Shown: in pieces, positions 24,456 through 36,345 of the stretch | How positions within the stretch are numbered: the first letter of the stretch is position 1 | Layout: every line of letters starts with the position of its first letter | Assembly: GCA_017311315.1 (NCBI GenBank) | Contig: CM029645.1 | Span: 26,561,627-26,625,626 of the forward strand | Length of the DNA: 64,000 nt | Origin: Dendrocalamus latiflorus | Taxonomy: Eukaryota > Streptophyta > Magnoliopsida > Poales > Poaceae | Direction of reading: 5' to 3' | Notes under the pieces: generated by a model | What the model was told of the DNA's origin: nothing | The model's database searches: none | Seen by the model: only the letters and a program-made list of their open reading frames with translations | Position numbers and translations under genes: made by a program

Positions 24456-24990
24456 TCAGCTGATTATATTGCTCAATCTCATCCCCATTATATGGCCTTC
24501 AGTGTTATTCTCCTTGCCCTTGCTAGTTTTCCTGGAAGGGGTTATGTTCCATTCTTTTTGAACAGTTCTTGCAGAATTCCTAGGTGTCGTCTTGTCATTT
24601 TCTCTAAAGTAATCAATGTACTTCTCTGCTATGAACTTTGAAACGAATCTCTCCAACACCCACTCCTTTCTACAAGTATGATCACCAACATATCTCTTCA
24701 CCATAAAGCATTTAGCACGGCTATCCTTTGATGAAGACATCTGCCATGGGCAACCCTTTGCACAGTAGGCCTCGATTTTTCTCTGGTCATTTCTAGGTAT
24801 ATGGTGCAACCTGTTGCTCGATTTTTTTTAATATTTCTCATCTTTTTTGTACCATACTTGAGCTCGGCCATCTCACGTAATACCCTTAGTCGTTCTGGAG
24901 CTTGGTTCCTACATAAGCGTAGTCCCGATCTCTGCTGTTGACCATAGTTGACTCCAAGCGACCATGCACATACAAAGACAAAGAAACCAT
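24456..24990 (-). pseudogene. MuDR-type MULE transposase N-terminal fragment
   Basis: The minus-strand product contains RNDQRKIEAYCAKGCPW, VKRYVGDHTCRKEWVLERF, SKFIAEKYIDYFREN and TVQKEWNITPSRKTSK. This is the order of the MuDR DNA-binding region found in rice mudrA-like transposases. It is frameshifted upstream near 24810 and lacks the catalytic MULE domain and SWIM finger. Function is lost. Confidence 0.75.
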
Positions 24991-26693
24991 TTCTGGGCAT
25001 AAGTTCTTCACAGTTTGACTCAGTTAGCTGTAATATGCATTATGCAACATATGAGCACTGACCTAAGTCAAACCAACTTAACCCATGACCAAAATTCCCA
25101 AATTCCAAAATCCAGCTGAGAGCAAAACTGGCTAGCCGATCTGACCGCAAACGCTGGCCAGTCAGACAGATTTTAGTTGGCGGTCTGACCGGTTGGTCTA
25201 TTGACAGTCTGACAAATCTGGTAAATTTGTAAATTCAAATTTTCACTCTTCTCAAATAGCAATAGTTCATCACAACATAATTTTTGACCTTCTTCTATGG
25301 TCCTTCAACAACAGAGTAAGCTAACCAACCGCAAAAATGTAGAGAGCTTGTAAGAATCGCTACACTCAATTCGGGAATCCTAAACCCTATATTCATAAAC
25401 CCAACAATACGCCTACATCACCCACTTCACAGAGCAAAATCACAACCAAAATACCACAAAATGACATGCAAACTAGGCAATGAAGCACCTACCATACATA
25501 GGAGGCGGTTTCTCCTTCAGCCCGCAACGTCGCCACCATGGTCATCCCCACCTAAGTACGCCGCAAACCACTCCACTCGCCTAGAATCAACTGACACCTC
25601 CACCCTCCTTCAACTGTGGACAACGATGGCAACCTAGGGTCGATCGCCTGCCAACTCGCCCGGTCGCCTCAAGACCCTAGTTGGTGGCAAGGGAAAGGGA
25701 TGGAATGTGAACGGACAACAAAGCCAAGGGGGTTTACTGCAAATGCCACGGTGTACTCAGCTGGTCAGGTGAGCCGCATAGCCACGCGAGCATGGGTCAA
25801 ATGTCCACGTTAGCGATCAGAACCAGCAAATTAACCCTCTTTTAGGACCTCTAGTGACAGTCTTAAACAAGTTTAGGTAGTTCATTCTGTGGTTCTAAAG
25901 ATTAAGGGTCTAAGTCACCTAATCTAACAAGTGCCTACGGTCTATTTTACTCGCAGATTTGCTGCCCGATCGCGTGTACAGCAGGCAGGGATGTCACTTG
26001 AAAGCGGCAAGGCAGACTTCACACGATGCGCGTACGTCCGTGTTCTTTTCTTTCTTGCAGCCGTAGCTAGCGAGTAGTCAAAAACATCATCCTCTAAGCT
26101 ACCGAAAATGCAACGCATATGGGTTCATAAACCAACAACCCAGGTCTCTCCATACATGTTTAATTTCTGCCCATACATATATGGTTTACCGAGCAATGTA
26201 ATTATCAAGAAACTTGGGGATGGAGAACTCTACTCGGTACAATGGTGGGCACATATGATTGTGAAATCCACCCACTCGAGTTTGAGTCTCGCTTCTAGCT
26301 TAAATTTGAAGTGCGAAAGAATAAATCTTATCCCATCACATCTAAAAAAAGAAAAGGAACAAGGGAATTCATGGCAACAAGAGGAGAAGGAAACATATAT
26401 TAACAGGAGTATATATGTAATTAATCACTAGTTAGTAGTGGAAAACAGGAAGAAATTACTTTGGAAACTGGCCAAAGCGAGGTTAGATACGTGAAATGGA
26501 TAAACATAACCTATGTCTATATTCAAAAGGAAAAGGCGTGTGAAATGGATACACATAAGTAACGGCGAGCCCGGAGATAGCAGTACGACAAGCATTACAA
26601 GACTACCAGGACCTGCACTTGTATGGAAAAACAAGGATTACTGAAGAGAAAATCGATCGAAACCTCACTTTGGAACATAATTAAGGGATTGAA

Positions 26694-26731
<38 letters not shown>

Positions 26732-26880
26732 GGTCTGTCCCCCGTTCGTAATCCTACTACTTAAACCCATGTAATATTTTTTGACCCATATTCTACATCT
26801 GCTAATTTAATCAAATCATCATACCTACTAGGCTAATTTAAAAGTTTAGTAGGAGAAAAATGCTGGAGATATTAGATAGC
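24991..26880. other. Non-coding, MULE 5' flank and intergenic DNA
   Basis: GTCTGACCGG-type motifs occur at 25140-25220. A GC-rich patch at 25500-25820 could be the leader of the MULE on the minus strand; the complement of 25825-25850 (GGGTTAATTTGCTGGTTC) looks like a MULE end but was not matched to a partner. No gene is supported. A (CT)n microsatellite lies at 26697-26729. Confidence 0.35.
26697..26729. repeat. (CT)n microsatellite, 33 bp
   Basis: Uninterrupted CT dinucleotides lie about 290 bp upstream of the TATA box of the NHL gene. CT-rich tracts are common in grass promoters. Confidence 0.95.
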
Positions 26881-26982
26881 TAGCTAATTACAGTGAAGTC
26901 GGAAGAGGTAGCGTGAGATGACCGTTTCCTTGGTCTCTCCCTCTCTTTCGTGCTGCTTCTCACTCACGCGCTCTGCTCTGCA

Positions 26983-26990
26983 TATATAAA
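26983..26990 (+). promoter_or_regulatory. TATA box of the NHL/LEA_2 gene
   Basis: TATATAAA lies 76 bp upstream of the ATG at 27067, a usual spacing for a plant TATA box with a short leader. Confidence 0.7.
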
Positions 26991-27066
26991 TCCATCCAAG
27001 CTTACGCCCAGTCGCACGCTGCTCTCTCTTGTCCATTTCCTCGACAACCACCCGGCTTGCTTCTCC

Positions 27067-27921
27067 ATGGCCGACCGCGTCCACCCCATGCCATTGCCAC
27101 CCTCCTCCCCGGCTCCTCCACCCGATCGGGACGCCGCCACTGCCCCCACGGAGACCACGCCGCTGCACCCGAGCTTCCACAGGCCGCCTCCGCCGCCGCC
27201 GGGAACGTACATCATCCAGATCCCCAAGGACCAGGTCCTCCGCGTCCCGCCCCCGGACCGTGCGCGCCGCTACAGAAAGCTTGCCGCGCGCCCCGCCCGT
27301 CGCCGCCTGCTCCGACGCGCCTGGTGCGCCGCCTGCGCCGCCGTCCTTCTCTTGATCCTCCTCGCCGCCGCCTTCGTCGGCGCCGTGTACCTCGTCTTCC
27401 GCCCCCGCGCACCCTCCTTCTCCGTCGCCTCCCTCTCCATCCGCGGCCTCGACGCGGTCGCCCTGTCCTCCTCCTCCCCCGCGCAGGCGCAGCTCTCCCC
27501 GGAGCTCCATGCCGCCGTGCGCGCGGACAACGGCGCGAACAAGAAGGTCGGCATCGATTACCGCGGCGGCGGGGAGGTCACCGTCTCCTACTCCGGCTTG
27601 CAGCTCGCGACCGGCCAGTGGCCCGCGTTCTACCAGGCGCCGAGGAACGTGACGGTGCTCGCGACGACGCTGAGCGGGAAGGGCGTGAGCTTCACGGAGG
27701 AGCAGACGAAGCAGCTGGCGGCGGAGCAGGCGGCGGGCGCGGTGCCGCTGACGGTGGAGGCGAGGGTGCCGGTGCGGGTGAGGTTCGGGAAGGTGATGCG
27801 GACGTGGACGGTGGACGTGAAGGCGAGGTGCGAGATCACGGTGGACAAGCTGGCCGACAAGGCGGTGGCGGTGAACAGAGGGTGCAGGGTCAAGGTCAGG
27901 CCGCTCTGGTGGTGGTGGTGA
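27067..27921 (+). CDS. LEA_2 / NDR1-HIN1-like (NHL) membrane protein
   Basis: This is a single-exon ORF of 284 codons with very high GC3. The in-frame ATG at 27067 (MADRVHPMPLPPSS) is preferred over upstream open sequence because a TATA box precedes it. The layout is typical of NHL proteins: a Pro-rich cytosolic N-terminus of about 90 residues with PPPPPPGTYIIQIPKDQV, a basic patch (RARRYRK..RPARRRLLRR), one membrane span at about residues 93-115 (AVLLLILLAAAFVGAVYLVF), then an extracellular LEA_2 domain with NKKVGIDYRGGGEVTVSYSG and a late VEARVPVRVRFGK strand. The C-terminus ends in five Trp. NHL proteins sit in the plasma membrane and many are linked to defence or stress; the specific role here is unknown. 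The long ORFs on the other frames are shadows of its high GC. Confidence 0.9.
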   Translation: MADRVHPMPLPPSSPAPPPDRDAATAPTETTPLHPSFHRPPPPPPGTYIIQIPKDQVLRVPPPDRARRYRKLAARPARRRLLRRAWCAACAAVLLLILLAAAFVGAVYLVFRPRAPSFSVASLSIRGLDAVALSSSSPAQAQLSPELHAAVRADNGANKKVGIDYRGGGEVTVSYSGLQLATGQWPAFYQAPRNVTVLATTLSGKGVSFTEEQTKQLAAEQAAGAVPLTVEARVPVRVRFGKVMRTWTVDVKARCEITVDKLADKAVAVNRGCRVKVRPLWWWW

Positions 27922-28410
27922 TCGCCGCCGCCGACCATGGTTGGGTAATAATGCCTTAACGGCTAGCAGTAGTAACAGCCGCGCATCAAACACACACAGA
28001 GGTTACTCGTTACTACCTGTGAAGAGAATTAGTTTATTTTTTTTTCAGACATTTTTGTGCATTTACAGATGATTATCAGTATACCATTCTCAGTTGCAGA
28101 TCTATGTAACTGGTGAAATTAATAGTACTACAGATAAGTTTCTGTTTTTTTTTTCCTTTTGGCACAAAATAAAAGTAAAATTAGTCGGATCATCAATCTT
28201 GCTGCGTCAGCAGGGCCCATGCAGTAGCAGCGAAAATCTCAGTTATTCTTGGCGCGTACCTGCTGCCAACCGAGTCGTGGTACCTTACCTAGCTTGACTT
28301 GGTTTTTGGCACCGTAACTTCGTTTTCTTACGTTGCATCATCCAGTAACCTAGCTTGATTTGGTTTTTGGCTCCGTAACTTCGTTTTCTTGCGTTGAGTC
28401 AACTATTGGT
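27922..28410. other. 3' flank of the NHL gene, with a 61-bp period tandem repeat
   Basis: ACCTAGCTTGA(C/T)TTGGTTTTTGG...GTTTTCTT(A/G)CGTTG occurs at 28287-28335 and again at 28348-28396. The stretch contains no gene. Confidence 0.7.
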
Positions 28411-30791
28411 TGTTGAGTCAGCGTGACTAATATACAGTCAGTCCTTTTAGGATTTTAAAAAAAATGCTACAAAGAGTTATAGATAAATCTTACTATGATT
28501 AGAACTCTTTCCTATTTAGATTAAGATTCCTACTATAATTTAGAGAATAGGACTATATAAACCATAGAGGTGACCATGGAGAAGCAAACAACCAAGCAAT
28601 CAAGACTAGTTTAAAGCAGAAGGTGTACGAGAGGATTAAATGCTACGATATTCTTTAGTACTATATTTTTATATATGGTAAGGATACGAGTGTCCTAAAA
28701 AAATCGAGAGGGCTGTGAGTGAGCAATAATCTCTTGTACTCTTTTGAGGTTGTGTTTAAAGAATTTGCAGTTAGCTTTACCAAATCTTTTCTCTCTCATC
28801 GTGGTTGCTTCAACGTTGTTATTTTGGTTCTTTCTACGAGATTCATCTTTTCATTCTTGATACCGTGCACATTTATGTCGTATCTCATAAATTCTGATCC
28901 GACCCAAGGGCTGCTGCACATAAGAAGAGGTATCAGAGTGTAACAAGTGGTATCAGAGTCAATGCTGAATTAATCTTATTTGTGAGGAGGTTAGTAAAGC
29001 GTCAGGTGACATAAAATCAAAATCGATGTTGACAATGTGGAATCAAGTAAAGAAACTTAACGGCAGATGAAATTTTAGAGTGTGGTAATACATGGTGAAG
29101 GTTGTCCTTATCCAACAAGAGCTAATTGATGTTTTTTAAAGTGACAAACTGAAAAGATGTCCAATAAATATTAGAAAGTGATGTAGCGAAAGGCTGCCAG
29201 TACAATCCGTCTATGTTTCTTCAATGAAGTAAAGTACTCAATGATCAAGAAGAATTTGCTGAAGAAATTATGAAAGGACTTAGAAGAATTGTATATGGTA
29301 AATCCACAAATAAACTAGTGAGTGCTGAAGCGATAACTATATAGATTGAGCATGAAGGTACATAGTTCGTTGACCATCTCAATGTCTTCAACAAGCTTAC
29401 CACACAACTGACTAGTGTGGATGAGAAAATTAGGGAGAACGCAAGGTCATCATACTAGCATCATCTTTAACACCATTATAGGAGAAATTAGTGATGAATA
29501 TTCTCATATAAAACCCACTTTTAACTTCAAAAGACAGTTGCATATCTATTGGAGAAGGAATCTTTGAAAAAAAACCATTAGAATCTTCATCCTCAGGTGA
29601 TTAAGTATTGGCTGCAGTAGGTGTTGCAGGTAGAAGCAAGGTCACAGGAAGAAGAAAGCAAAACCAAAGGCACATGTGTATGCTATCTATGTGGTGAAGA
29701 ATGTCACATAATAAAAGACTGTCCGAATTTAAAGCAAATGAAGGGTGCATGCTCAGCAATGGTAGCATTGGATGATTTGGACGTACTAGTCGTTAGTCAA
29801 TCAAGTACTTTCCATGAACGGATATTAGATCCAAGCTGTTGCTTCTATATATGTTCAGTGAGAAAAATGTTTGATGAATGATCCCTATGCCCGGCACGTG
29901 AAACTGTTCACTTAGCGGATTACAAGGTGTATGCAATTATTGATGTGGAAACGGTTACATTGGAGATGTATCATGAAGCACGTTGCATATTGATGGGAGT
30001 TTGGCATGTTTCTAATTTAAAGAAGAATATAATATTTGTGAGATCGGTTAAACTCGAAGGTTGTGATGTATTACTTCGAGGTAGAGTCATGCGTATTACT
30101 TGCAGGTGATCATGAAAAGTATCTGGAACAATGAAGGATACCGATTGAAGGGTAATAAACAAGGTAGAGCCGACTTGGAGCAAATTCTTAGAGGAGCATA
30201 GTGACTTCAACGGATAAGAGTGAATGTGGAGATTGTTGAGTTTGGGCGACTCATATCTAGTCTTTTAAAATGTAAAAATATAATCTATAAAGAGTTTTAG
30301 ATAAATCCTCCTAGGATTAGCACTCATGCCCCTATTTGGATTATGATTCCTACTCCAATTTAGAAAAGAGGGTAGGAGAGATTATATAAACCATAGGGTG
30401 ACCATAAAGAAGTAAGCAACCAAGCTAAGAAGAAGTAACTAAGCAATTAAGCATACCCATCCAAGCAGAGGGCATACGAGAGCATTACAGGCTAGAATAT
30501 TCTTTAGTACTAGTTTCTTGTATAGAGTAAGAATCCGATGGCTCTAAAAAATTCGAGAGGGTTGTGAGTGAGAGAAAATCCCGTATTCTTTTGATGTCAT
30601 GTTTAAAGAACTTACGGTTGGCTTCGTTAAATCTTTTCACACATTATAGTTGCTTCAACATCGTTATTCTGGCCCTCTTTGCGAGATTCATTTTCTTCGT
30701 TCTTGATACCATGCATGCTTGCGTCGTATATCATAAACTCTTATCTAGCCAAGAGATTGCTGCTCATAAGAAAGAATATTAGAGTGTAACA
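28411..30791 (+). mobile_element. Deleted Ty1/copia element with both LTRs
   Basis: The left LTR is 28411-28945 and the right LTR 30234-30791. Both start TGTTGAGT and end AGTGTAACA, and they are clearly diverged with several indels. The flanks TTGGT (28406-28410) and TTGGC (30792-30796) form a target duplication with one mismatch. A primer site TGGTATCAGAGTC follows the left LTR at 28948. A purine stretch precedes the right LTR. The internal part is only 1288 bp, holding broken gag sequence, a zinc knuckle (CYLCGEECHIIKDC, near 29680) and a decayed protease-region (near 29840-30100). Integrase, reverse transcriptase and RNase H are deleted, so it is non-autonomous and old. Confidence 0.85.
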
Positions 30792-30796
30792 TTGGC

Positions 30797-31960
30797 TTTG
30801 TACAGTACTTAGTGACATTCAGCTAAATGAAATGAAATGAGAAGATCCAACGAGCTTACTGCAGGGTCTATCTGAAGCCTAGGGATTTTCAGCAATGAAC
30901 TTCCGGCTGGCTATTCTGATGTTGTTTGTTGCTCACCATGCTGTGGAGGCAAGGCGTAGTGGTCGAACGGCTGTCCACGATTTCTTAAATATGTCCAGTA
31001 TTCAAGCTGCCTTCTTCTTTTCTTTACTTTTTTCTTGTTAAAAAAACCTTGGCTTACCCTGCTGTTTCGTTATGTCATATCAAAACGGCATCATATTTTT
31101 TAGACTGCGGTCGAGGATTTTTAACCGTATTTGTTGAGACAGTAGCGAACGATGCACATATTTTTAGGTTTAAAAAGTTATTTAGAGAATTCACTTCAAA
31201 AAGTCGTCTATTTATTTCGACTTTTGAAAAAGCTAAAAGACAAAAAAAAACGAGTCCATACTCAAACCGCACTACCTAATGGGTAATGGGTATAATAGTA
31301 GTATGTATATTATTCTTAGCTCTTAAGTCTCAACTCATCTGTCGCACGCGCGCGTCCGATGAACGAACGATTCAACGCAGGGAAGCAGCGTTTTTTTCTC
31401 CAATTGTCGCAATTCAGCGTGGCCCATCCTTCACCTGTACCTATCACCTCACCTCATCCAATGACTGATCTGAAGTCCAAAAACCCAACTTGCGAAAGTG
31501 AAACCACGCGTGCAGCTGAATGTCAATTGGGGATTTGGGGCCGTTATGCAATGCAGCGCAACACCTGAACGATGTAAGAAATCGCATAAGCTAGCTGGAG
31601 CTGGCTCTAGCAAGCTGTATGTAAAGTATGTCGATGCATCAGCAAAGCAGAGTACGTCGAGCTGCATCAGTAATTAACAAGCTAGCTGTTCTCCATCTAT
31701 AGCCAAGACAGCTCGGTCAGGCTGCGGCCGGGACTGATATAGTATGTGCTAATCATCTACACATCAACGCGATCGATTACTCATTGTCTGAAGCATTTCA
31801 GTGCTCACATATGTCCTCCATTTGCCAAACAGTAAAACTGGGATTGTCTCCTGTAGACTAGATTAACATTGTCGAATGAAAGGATACATAAGCTCTAGGA
31901 GTTGGTAACAAGAGCATCATGTAACTATATATTCTGCCAGAACTAGATGTTGCAAAAGGA
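30797..31960. other. Intergenic, no supported gene
   Basis: AT-rich intergenic DNA with only short random open frames. The last part is probably the 3' UTR of NSE1 on the minus strand. Confidence 0.5.
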
Positions 31961-32031
31961 TTACTTACTGCTACCGTATGTACAAGAAAAAAGAACCTGC
32001 AAATCTCCCTAGCAAGAACAGACCAATCTCA

Positions 32032-35000
32032 TCACTTATTCCTTCTCTTAGAAGTCCTGGTTGGCTGCGAAGCTCCTGCAGATGGTGCCTCTTGAGCAAC
32101 CTCGACCGCTTCAGCTTTAATGTTTCTCGAACTCCTCCTAGGCATCGCCGTTGATGGGCCTGTGTTTTCATTTTCTTCCACCAGTTCAGCTTTGACTCCT
32201 TTGCGTCTCTTCCTTGAAGAACGGTTGGCTGATGGGGCTTGACCTTCCCCAGGCTCATTCACATCCTCATCACCATCGTCTTCGCCTTCCAGCCGAGGCC
32301 ATTCAGTACCGCAACCAGGACAAGCTCTTGAAGCCTACATATGCAAATATATTAGCAAACTGTGACTTTAACATCCACATGGGTAACACTGGAAATAGAA
32401 TTAGGCAACTACCTTTCGCTTCGAAAATTTCTTCTTCAAACAGTACTCATGAATTCTTACATTGCATCCCTCATTAGGGCAAGTTGATGCCTGTTGTGAA
32501 CATAAATGTAGAAATATAGAGCACAATAACGTTAGTGGAGTATATGGTGCATAAAAACCAAGAGCAAGGCAAATGCAAATCATAGAGAAATAACATATCA
32601 GTACCTTTATACCAGCTTCATTGCAGACCTCGCATGATGGGATATCATTACTGCGGAACCAGCTTCGGAGATCAAGAAATGATCTGATCCCCAGTCCAAT
32701 CTTGCCCGTGGAGGTGTATGACAGCCAACGATCCCGTATCAGTTCATTAAGAGTTTTCTCCTTTTGGGAGAATGAGAAGTTTGTGATGGAAGTAGGAAGA
32801 CGAGATAAACTGTCCTGTGAACCATCTGCAATGACGACCTGGGAGCAGAACATTCAATAATTCATGTTACCGTGTTGCAATGAAAATCAAACTGTGTTAA
32901 TCAGTAGATATAATGCATTTCATGCCACAAAAAATACTAAAAAGTAAAAAGTGCATATACAAATGATGACGTTAATATGATAACTGCAAACATAAGAAAC
33001 TACTATACTCATAATTGACTGCTTGGTAATGTGTGGTGAATAAGGTACATACATAAGCACATAACCATTTAGACATATGGTAATGTGCAGTGAATACAGT
33101 ACATGCATGCTAACAGATGTGGAAAATGATGCTTTATTCATGGTCACACCTTCAAGAGATGTTAATCATTTATGTCACAGCTACTGTTACTAATATTTAG
33201 AGCTAGGTATCATGTAGAGCATAGATTAATTATAAGATATTTGTCAACTACAAAAAGTTCTTTTATTTGTAAATGTACCATACCAGTATGCAAAAAAAAA
33301 TGTAAAAGCATTGTTTAAATAAAAATAGGGTCATGATCCAAGAACGATTGGAGTTACAAACCTGGTTATCGATCCGGATGTTGAGAGCGTCGATATTGGT
33401 TATGCTCCCATCATTTCCAGCTTCATGAGCTATTGCTTCTAACTGCCACAAGAACCATAGCTGATAGGGTTACATGAACGCATACGAAAGTTAATGCAGC
33501 ATACAGTATGTTCAGTTGAGCTAGGTAAAAAAAAGCAAGTGATTGCATACCAGCCCCTTGTAGAATGCAATCTGTGGCACGGTATACTTTGATCCAAGCT
33601 TTGATTCTTCGTCAGCAATGTTATTGACCACTCCATAATACACCATTCCATCATACTGGTTTATGCATGCTCGTAACTCGAACTGCAAATATGCCAGCTC
33701 CTTGTTGATCTTGAGGAGTATATCATTGAACAGTTGCTGATGAGTGGCTGCAAGCCATGATACGAAACATAAATGATTGGACACAAGAAGTTCGGCAAAC
33801 TGAATTAGGGAAATTTTTGCACCATGCGTGATATATGTTCGCTAAAATACTCTTCTTTTATAATTTGTAAGATACATGGTTCGAACAGCCAAGCAGATGT
33901 CAGGTGAACTGAAGAGATACAAAATTCACATGCAAAAGAATACAAATGAAGACCATTTATTTGAGACAATCAGAATATGCAAGTCTTAACTGATTGTGAC
34001 TGGATCAGTTTATCCTCCAATGAAAAATCAAACTTAGACGATTTTTTTTGGGAATCCGAACAGGTCAAGGGGCAAACCAAGTTAAATAATGGGGTAGCAA
34101 AATGACGACTTGAGTACAAGAGGGAAAGAAGAGGCAATTGTCATTGCTGGCAGGGGTGGAATTAGGCTCATGGCAGTGTAGGCTTTAGCCCAGGGTGTAA
34201 AAAATGTCTAGTGTATAGCTCAGATATTTTCAGTCCAACCCGAGGTAGTATTGCCAAGGTCCAGCCCACTCCGTCTCGGCCCATTTACGGAAGGAAGCCC
34301 GCAGGCGCAGCAGCGCAGGCCGCAGCCCACCGACTCGTTGACAACCATGCGCGGTCCATTCTCCCATGATGATCCAGACTTGCACTGCCAAATGCTACCT
34401 GTGCCATCGCCACGCCTCCGCCCCAAATTCCCAAATCCAGCGCCTCCAGGCCTCCCACTGAAGCAAGCACGCCACGTCGAATTCTTCCCTCCTCCTCCTC
34501 CCTCCCGCCGGATTGGCATGGGGCTGGAGATCCATGCAGGCTTGTTTTGTTTGTTGGTAAGCCCTACTTGCTTGGATTTGTCCTGGTATTTTCGCCGTGA
34601 GCAATCAAATACAAATCTGCCCCTGAATTCAGAGTCAGTGACGGTGTTATCTAGATCTGTCTGGTGTTTGGGAGCAATCCGTGGATTGTAGCGTGGAATC
34701 ACTGCGGAGGATCCGTGGGTTTGCCATTTTGATGTTGCTCCTTTGACTTCTTTACTTGTACCATGGGTTATTTTTGTTCTGATAAATATCACTTAGTGTT
34801 GTTTAGTGCTGTATCACTTTGAGACGATGTCGCCATACAGTACTTGATTATCTTGTGCGAATACCTGGGCAGTTAGTCACAACAAACCTATGTCTTTAAT
34901 TTCTCCCAATTCTTGATTTGTAAGCTGAGTCATTGGTTAGTGCAGTCTGACCTTCCTTGTTACCCTGTGTTTCTTTTAACCAGACAATTTGCCAACTTTC

Positions 35001-36312
35001 CTATCTTGGTAACAATTTTCATATATGCATAGGCTTATACAATGGAGTTGGAAGCTGAAGTTCAGAAACTCAAGGAGCTGAACAAGGAACTGGAGAGTAA
35101 ACAGGTAGCTATTCTATAAACTCTGCTGTTGCACATGTTAAGTGTGCTGCTTCAGTACATTCTGTCTAAAAGGGAAATTTATACTAGTCATTCTGAAGTG
35201 GATGGTTTTGGCTTGTAGACCCCACTGTTAGCTGCTTTGCTAATTTTGTCCATGTTGGTGGCATCAGAGAACTTCATTGAAGCATTCACTATGACTTGCT
35301 CTAAGTATAACCTCTGTTTCTATTCAGCTATTGAGCTATTCTATTCAGAGTCCTGATCTTTTTTCATTGTCTTCATCGTGCAGGCAGAGATAATGGAAAT
35401 GCAGAAAAACGAGGTAAATTGCTTGTCTTTTGTCAATGTCAGACTTTTTCATATCCTTACTTATATATCAATATGATGTTGTCTCCAGTTTGCTAAAACT
35501 TTGCCAGAAATTTAGCCCATAGTTTGGTACATGTCGTTTTTGATAGGATGATTAAGTTAGAGCCTAGAGTGCTAAACATGCTTTTATAACATCAATAGTT
35601 GCAGGTTCCTTTTTTAGGAGAATCCCAAAACTACCTCATGCATAAACTCTACTATCTCTGTCAATTTGTTCCCTACAGCTTTCAATTTTTTGCTTGATCT
35701 TCCATATTTCTCATCTCAGATGACTTATATGTGGCCTTTTAAAGCTTGGCTTTGTTATGCTTCTTGTATTAGTTTACGAACAGCAAAAAATATAAGTATT
35801 TGGTCTAAACCCAAGTATTTGAAGCATACTTTTGTTATGTCGTGGTATGGGTACAAATTGTCGTTAGTTCTACATTGTCAGAGTTTAGCCCGAGGTATAG
35901 CCAAATTCTAGTTCTGCCACTGATTGCTGGTGCTACATCAGTAAACCCACAACAATATTGAACAGGACCAACTTTTAATGGTAACAAAAGATCAGCAGGA
36001 GCAGAGCTGTACTGCATAGCAGCATTACCCAATAAATAAATAAAATTACCATTACTACGTCGAACAGGCACATTTGAGAATAAAAATACCTAGAGGCGCA
36101 TTACATCGAACACTTGGGGGACGAGCAAAAAGATAGGAGGGATTGACTTAATTGGAGGGAGAAGAATAGCAAGCAGAGTAGGGTAGGTACCAACCAGGGT
36201 TCTTGCCGCCGGAGATTTGGGTGAAGAGGGCGTGGAAGTCGGGCTCGGGGAGGGGCCCGCGGGAGAGCAGCGCCTGCAGCAGCGTGTGGTGCCGCCATGA
36301 GAGCGGCGCCAT
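32032..36312 (-). CDS. NSE1: NSE1, RING-like subunit of the SMC5/6 complex
   Basis: There are six coding exons on the minus strand: 36312-36195, 33747-33551, 33442-33362, 32838-32605, 32490-32413 and 32334-32032. All introns are GT-AG and the joined frame is 1011 nt, or 336 residues. It begins MAPLSWRHHTLLQALLS; an in-frame Met seven codons upstream (36333) is an alternative. The N-terminal winged-helix region contains GKNPATHQQLFNDILLK across the first junction. The C-terminal variant RING has SCEVCNEAG, TCPNEGCNVRIHEYC and ACPGCGTEW, giving C-C-C-C-H-C-C-C ligands, followed by a basic, Ser-rich tail ending TSKRRNK. NSE1 works with NSE3/NSE4 in the nuclear SMC5/6 complex in DNA repair and chromosome maintenance and supports ubiquitin ligation. 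All sequence features look intact. The first intron (2.4 kb) holds the Pack-hAT element at 34151. Confidence 0.93.
35033..35104 (+). pseudogene. Captured bZIP leucine-zipper exon (TRAB1-like)
   Basis: Between an acceptor (TATATGCATAG|) and a donor (AACAG|GTAGCT), 72 nt in phase 0 encode AYTMELEAEVQKLKELNKEL followed by ESKQ. This is the start of the zipper of group-A bZIP factors of the TRAB1/OREB/ABF type, which bind ABA-response elements. The basic region exon is not present. Splice sites are preserved, so the fragment came from genomic DNA, not from mRNA. Confidence 0.85.
35384..35413 (+). pseudogene. Captured second bZIP exon
   Basis: Following an acceptor (TCGTGCAG|) and before a donor (GAG|GTAAAT), 30 nt encode AEIMEMQKNE, matching the EEIMEMQKN stretch that follows the zipper start in TRAB1-type proteins. 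The 279-bp intron between the two exons is retained. Confidence 0.8.
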
Positions 36313-36345
36313 CTCTTCTCGTCTTGCTCTCACAGCACAGCACAG

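Larger units (their letters stand above)
34151..35922 (+). mobile_element. Pack-type hAT element carrying bZIP exons
   Basis: The left end CAGGGGTGGAATTAGGCT pairs with the complement of the right end, CAGTGGCAGAACTAGAAT. The second-tier sequences TTTAGCCC and GGGCTAAA also pair. The direct repeat ATTGCTGG flanks it exactly (34143-34150 and 35923-35930), the 8-bp duplication of hAT elements. No transposase is inside. Instead it holds GC-rich leader-like DNA (34250-34700) and two bZIP exons (see next entries) in sense orientation relative to the element and antisense to NSE1, in whose first intron it sits. This is the gene-capture structure called Pack-hAT. It depends on another hAT element for movement. 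Confidence 0.9.

Noticed and set aside
26884..27993. Long minus-strand (369 aa) and third-frame (300 aa) ORFs over the NHL gene
   Set aside because: They are shadows of very high GC3 coding sequence; only the 27067-27921 frame has a TATA box, membrane span and LEA_2 motifs.
34220..34792. 190-aa and 146-aa ORFs in the left part of the Pack-hAT
   Set aside because: They start inside or across the element terminus and have no recognisable domain; more likely captured leader/intron DNA.
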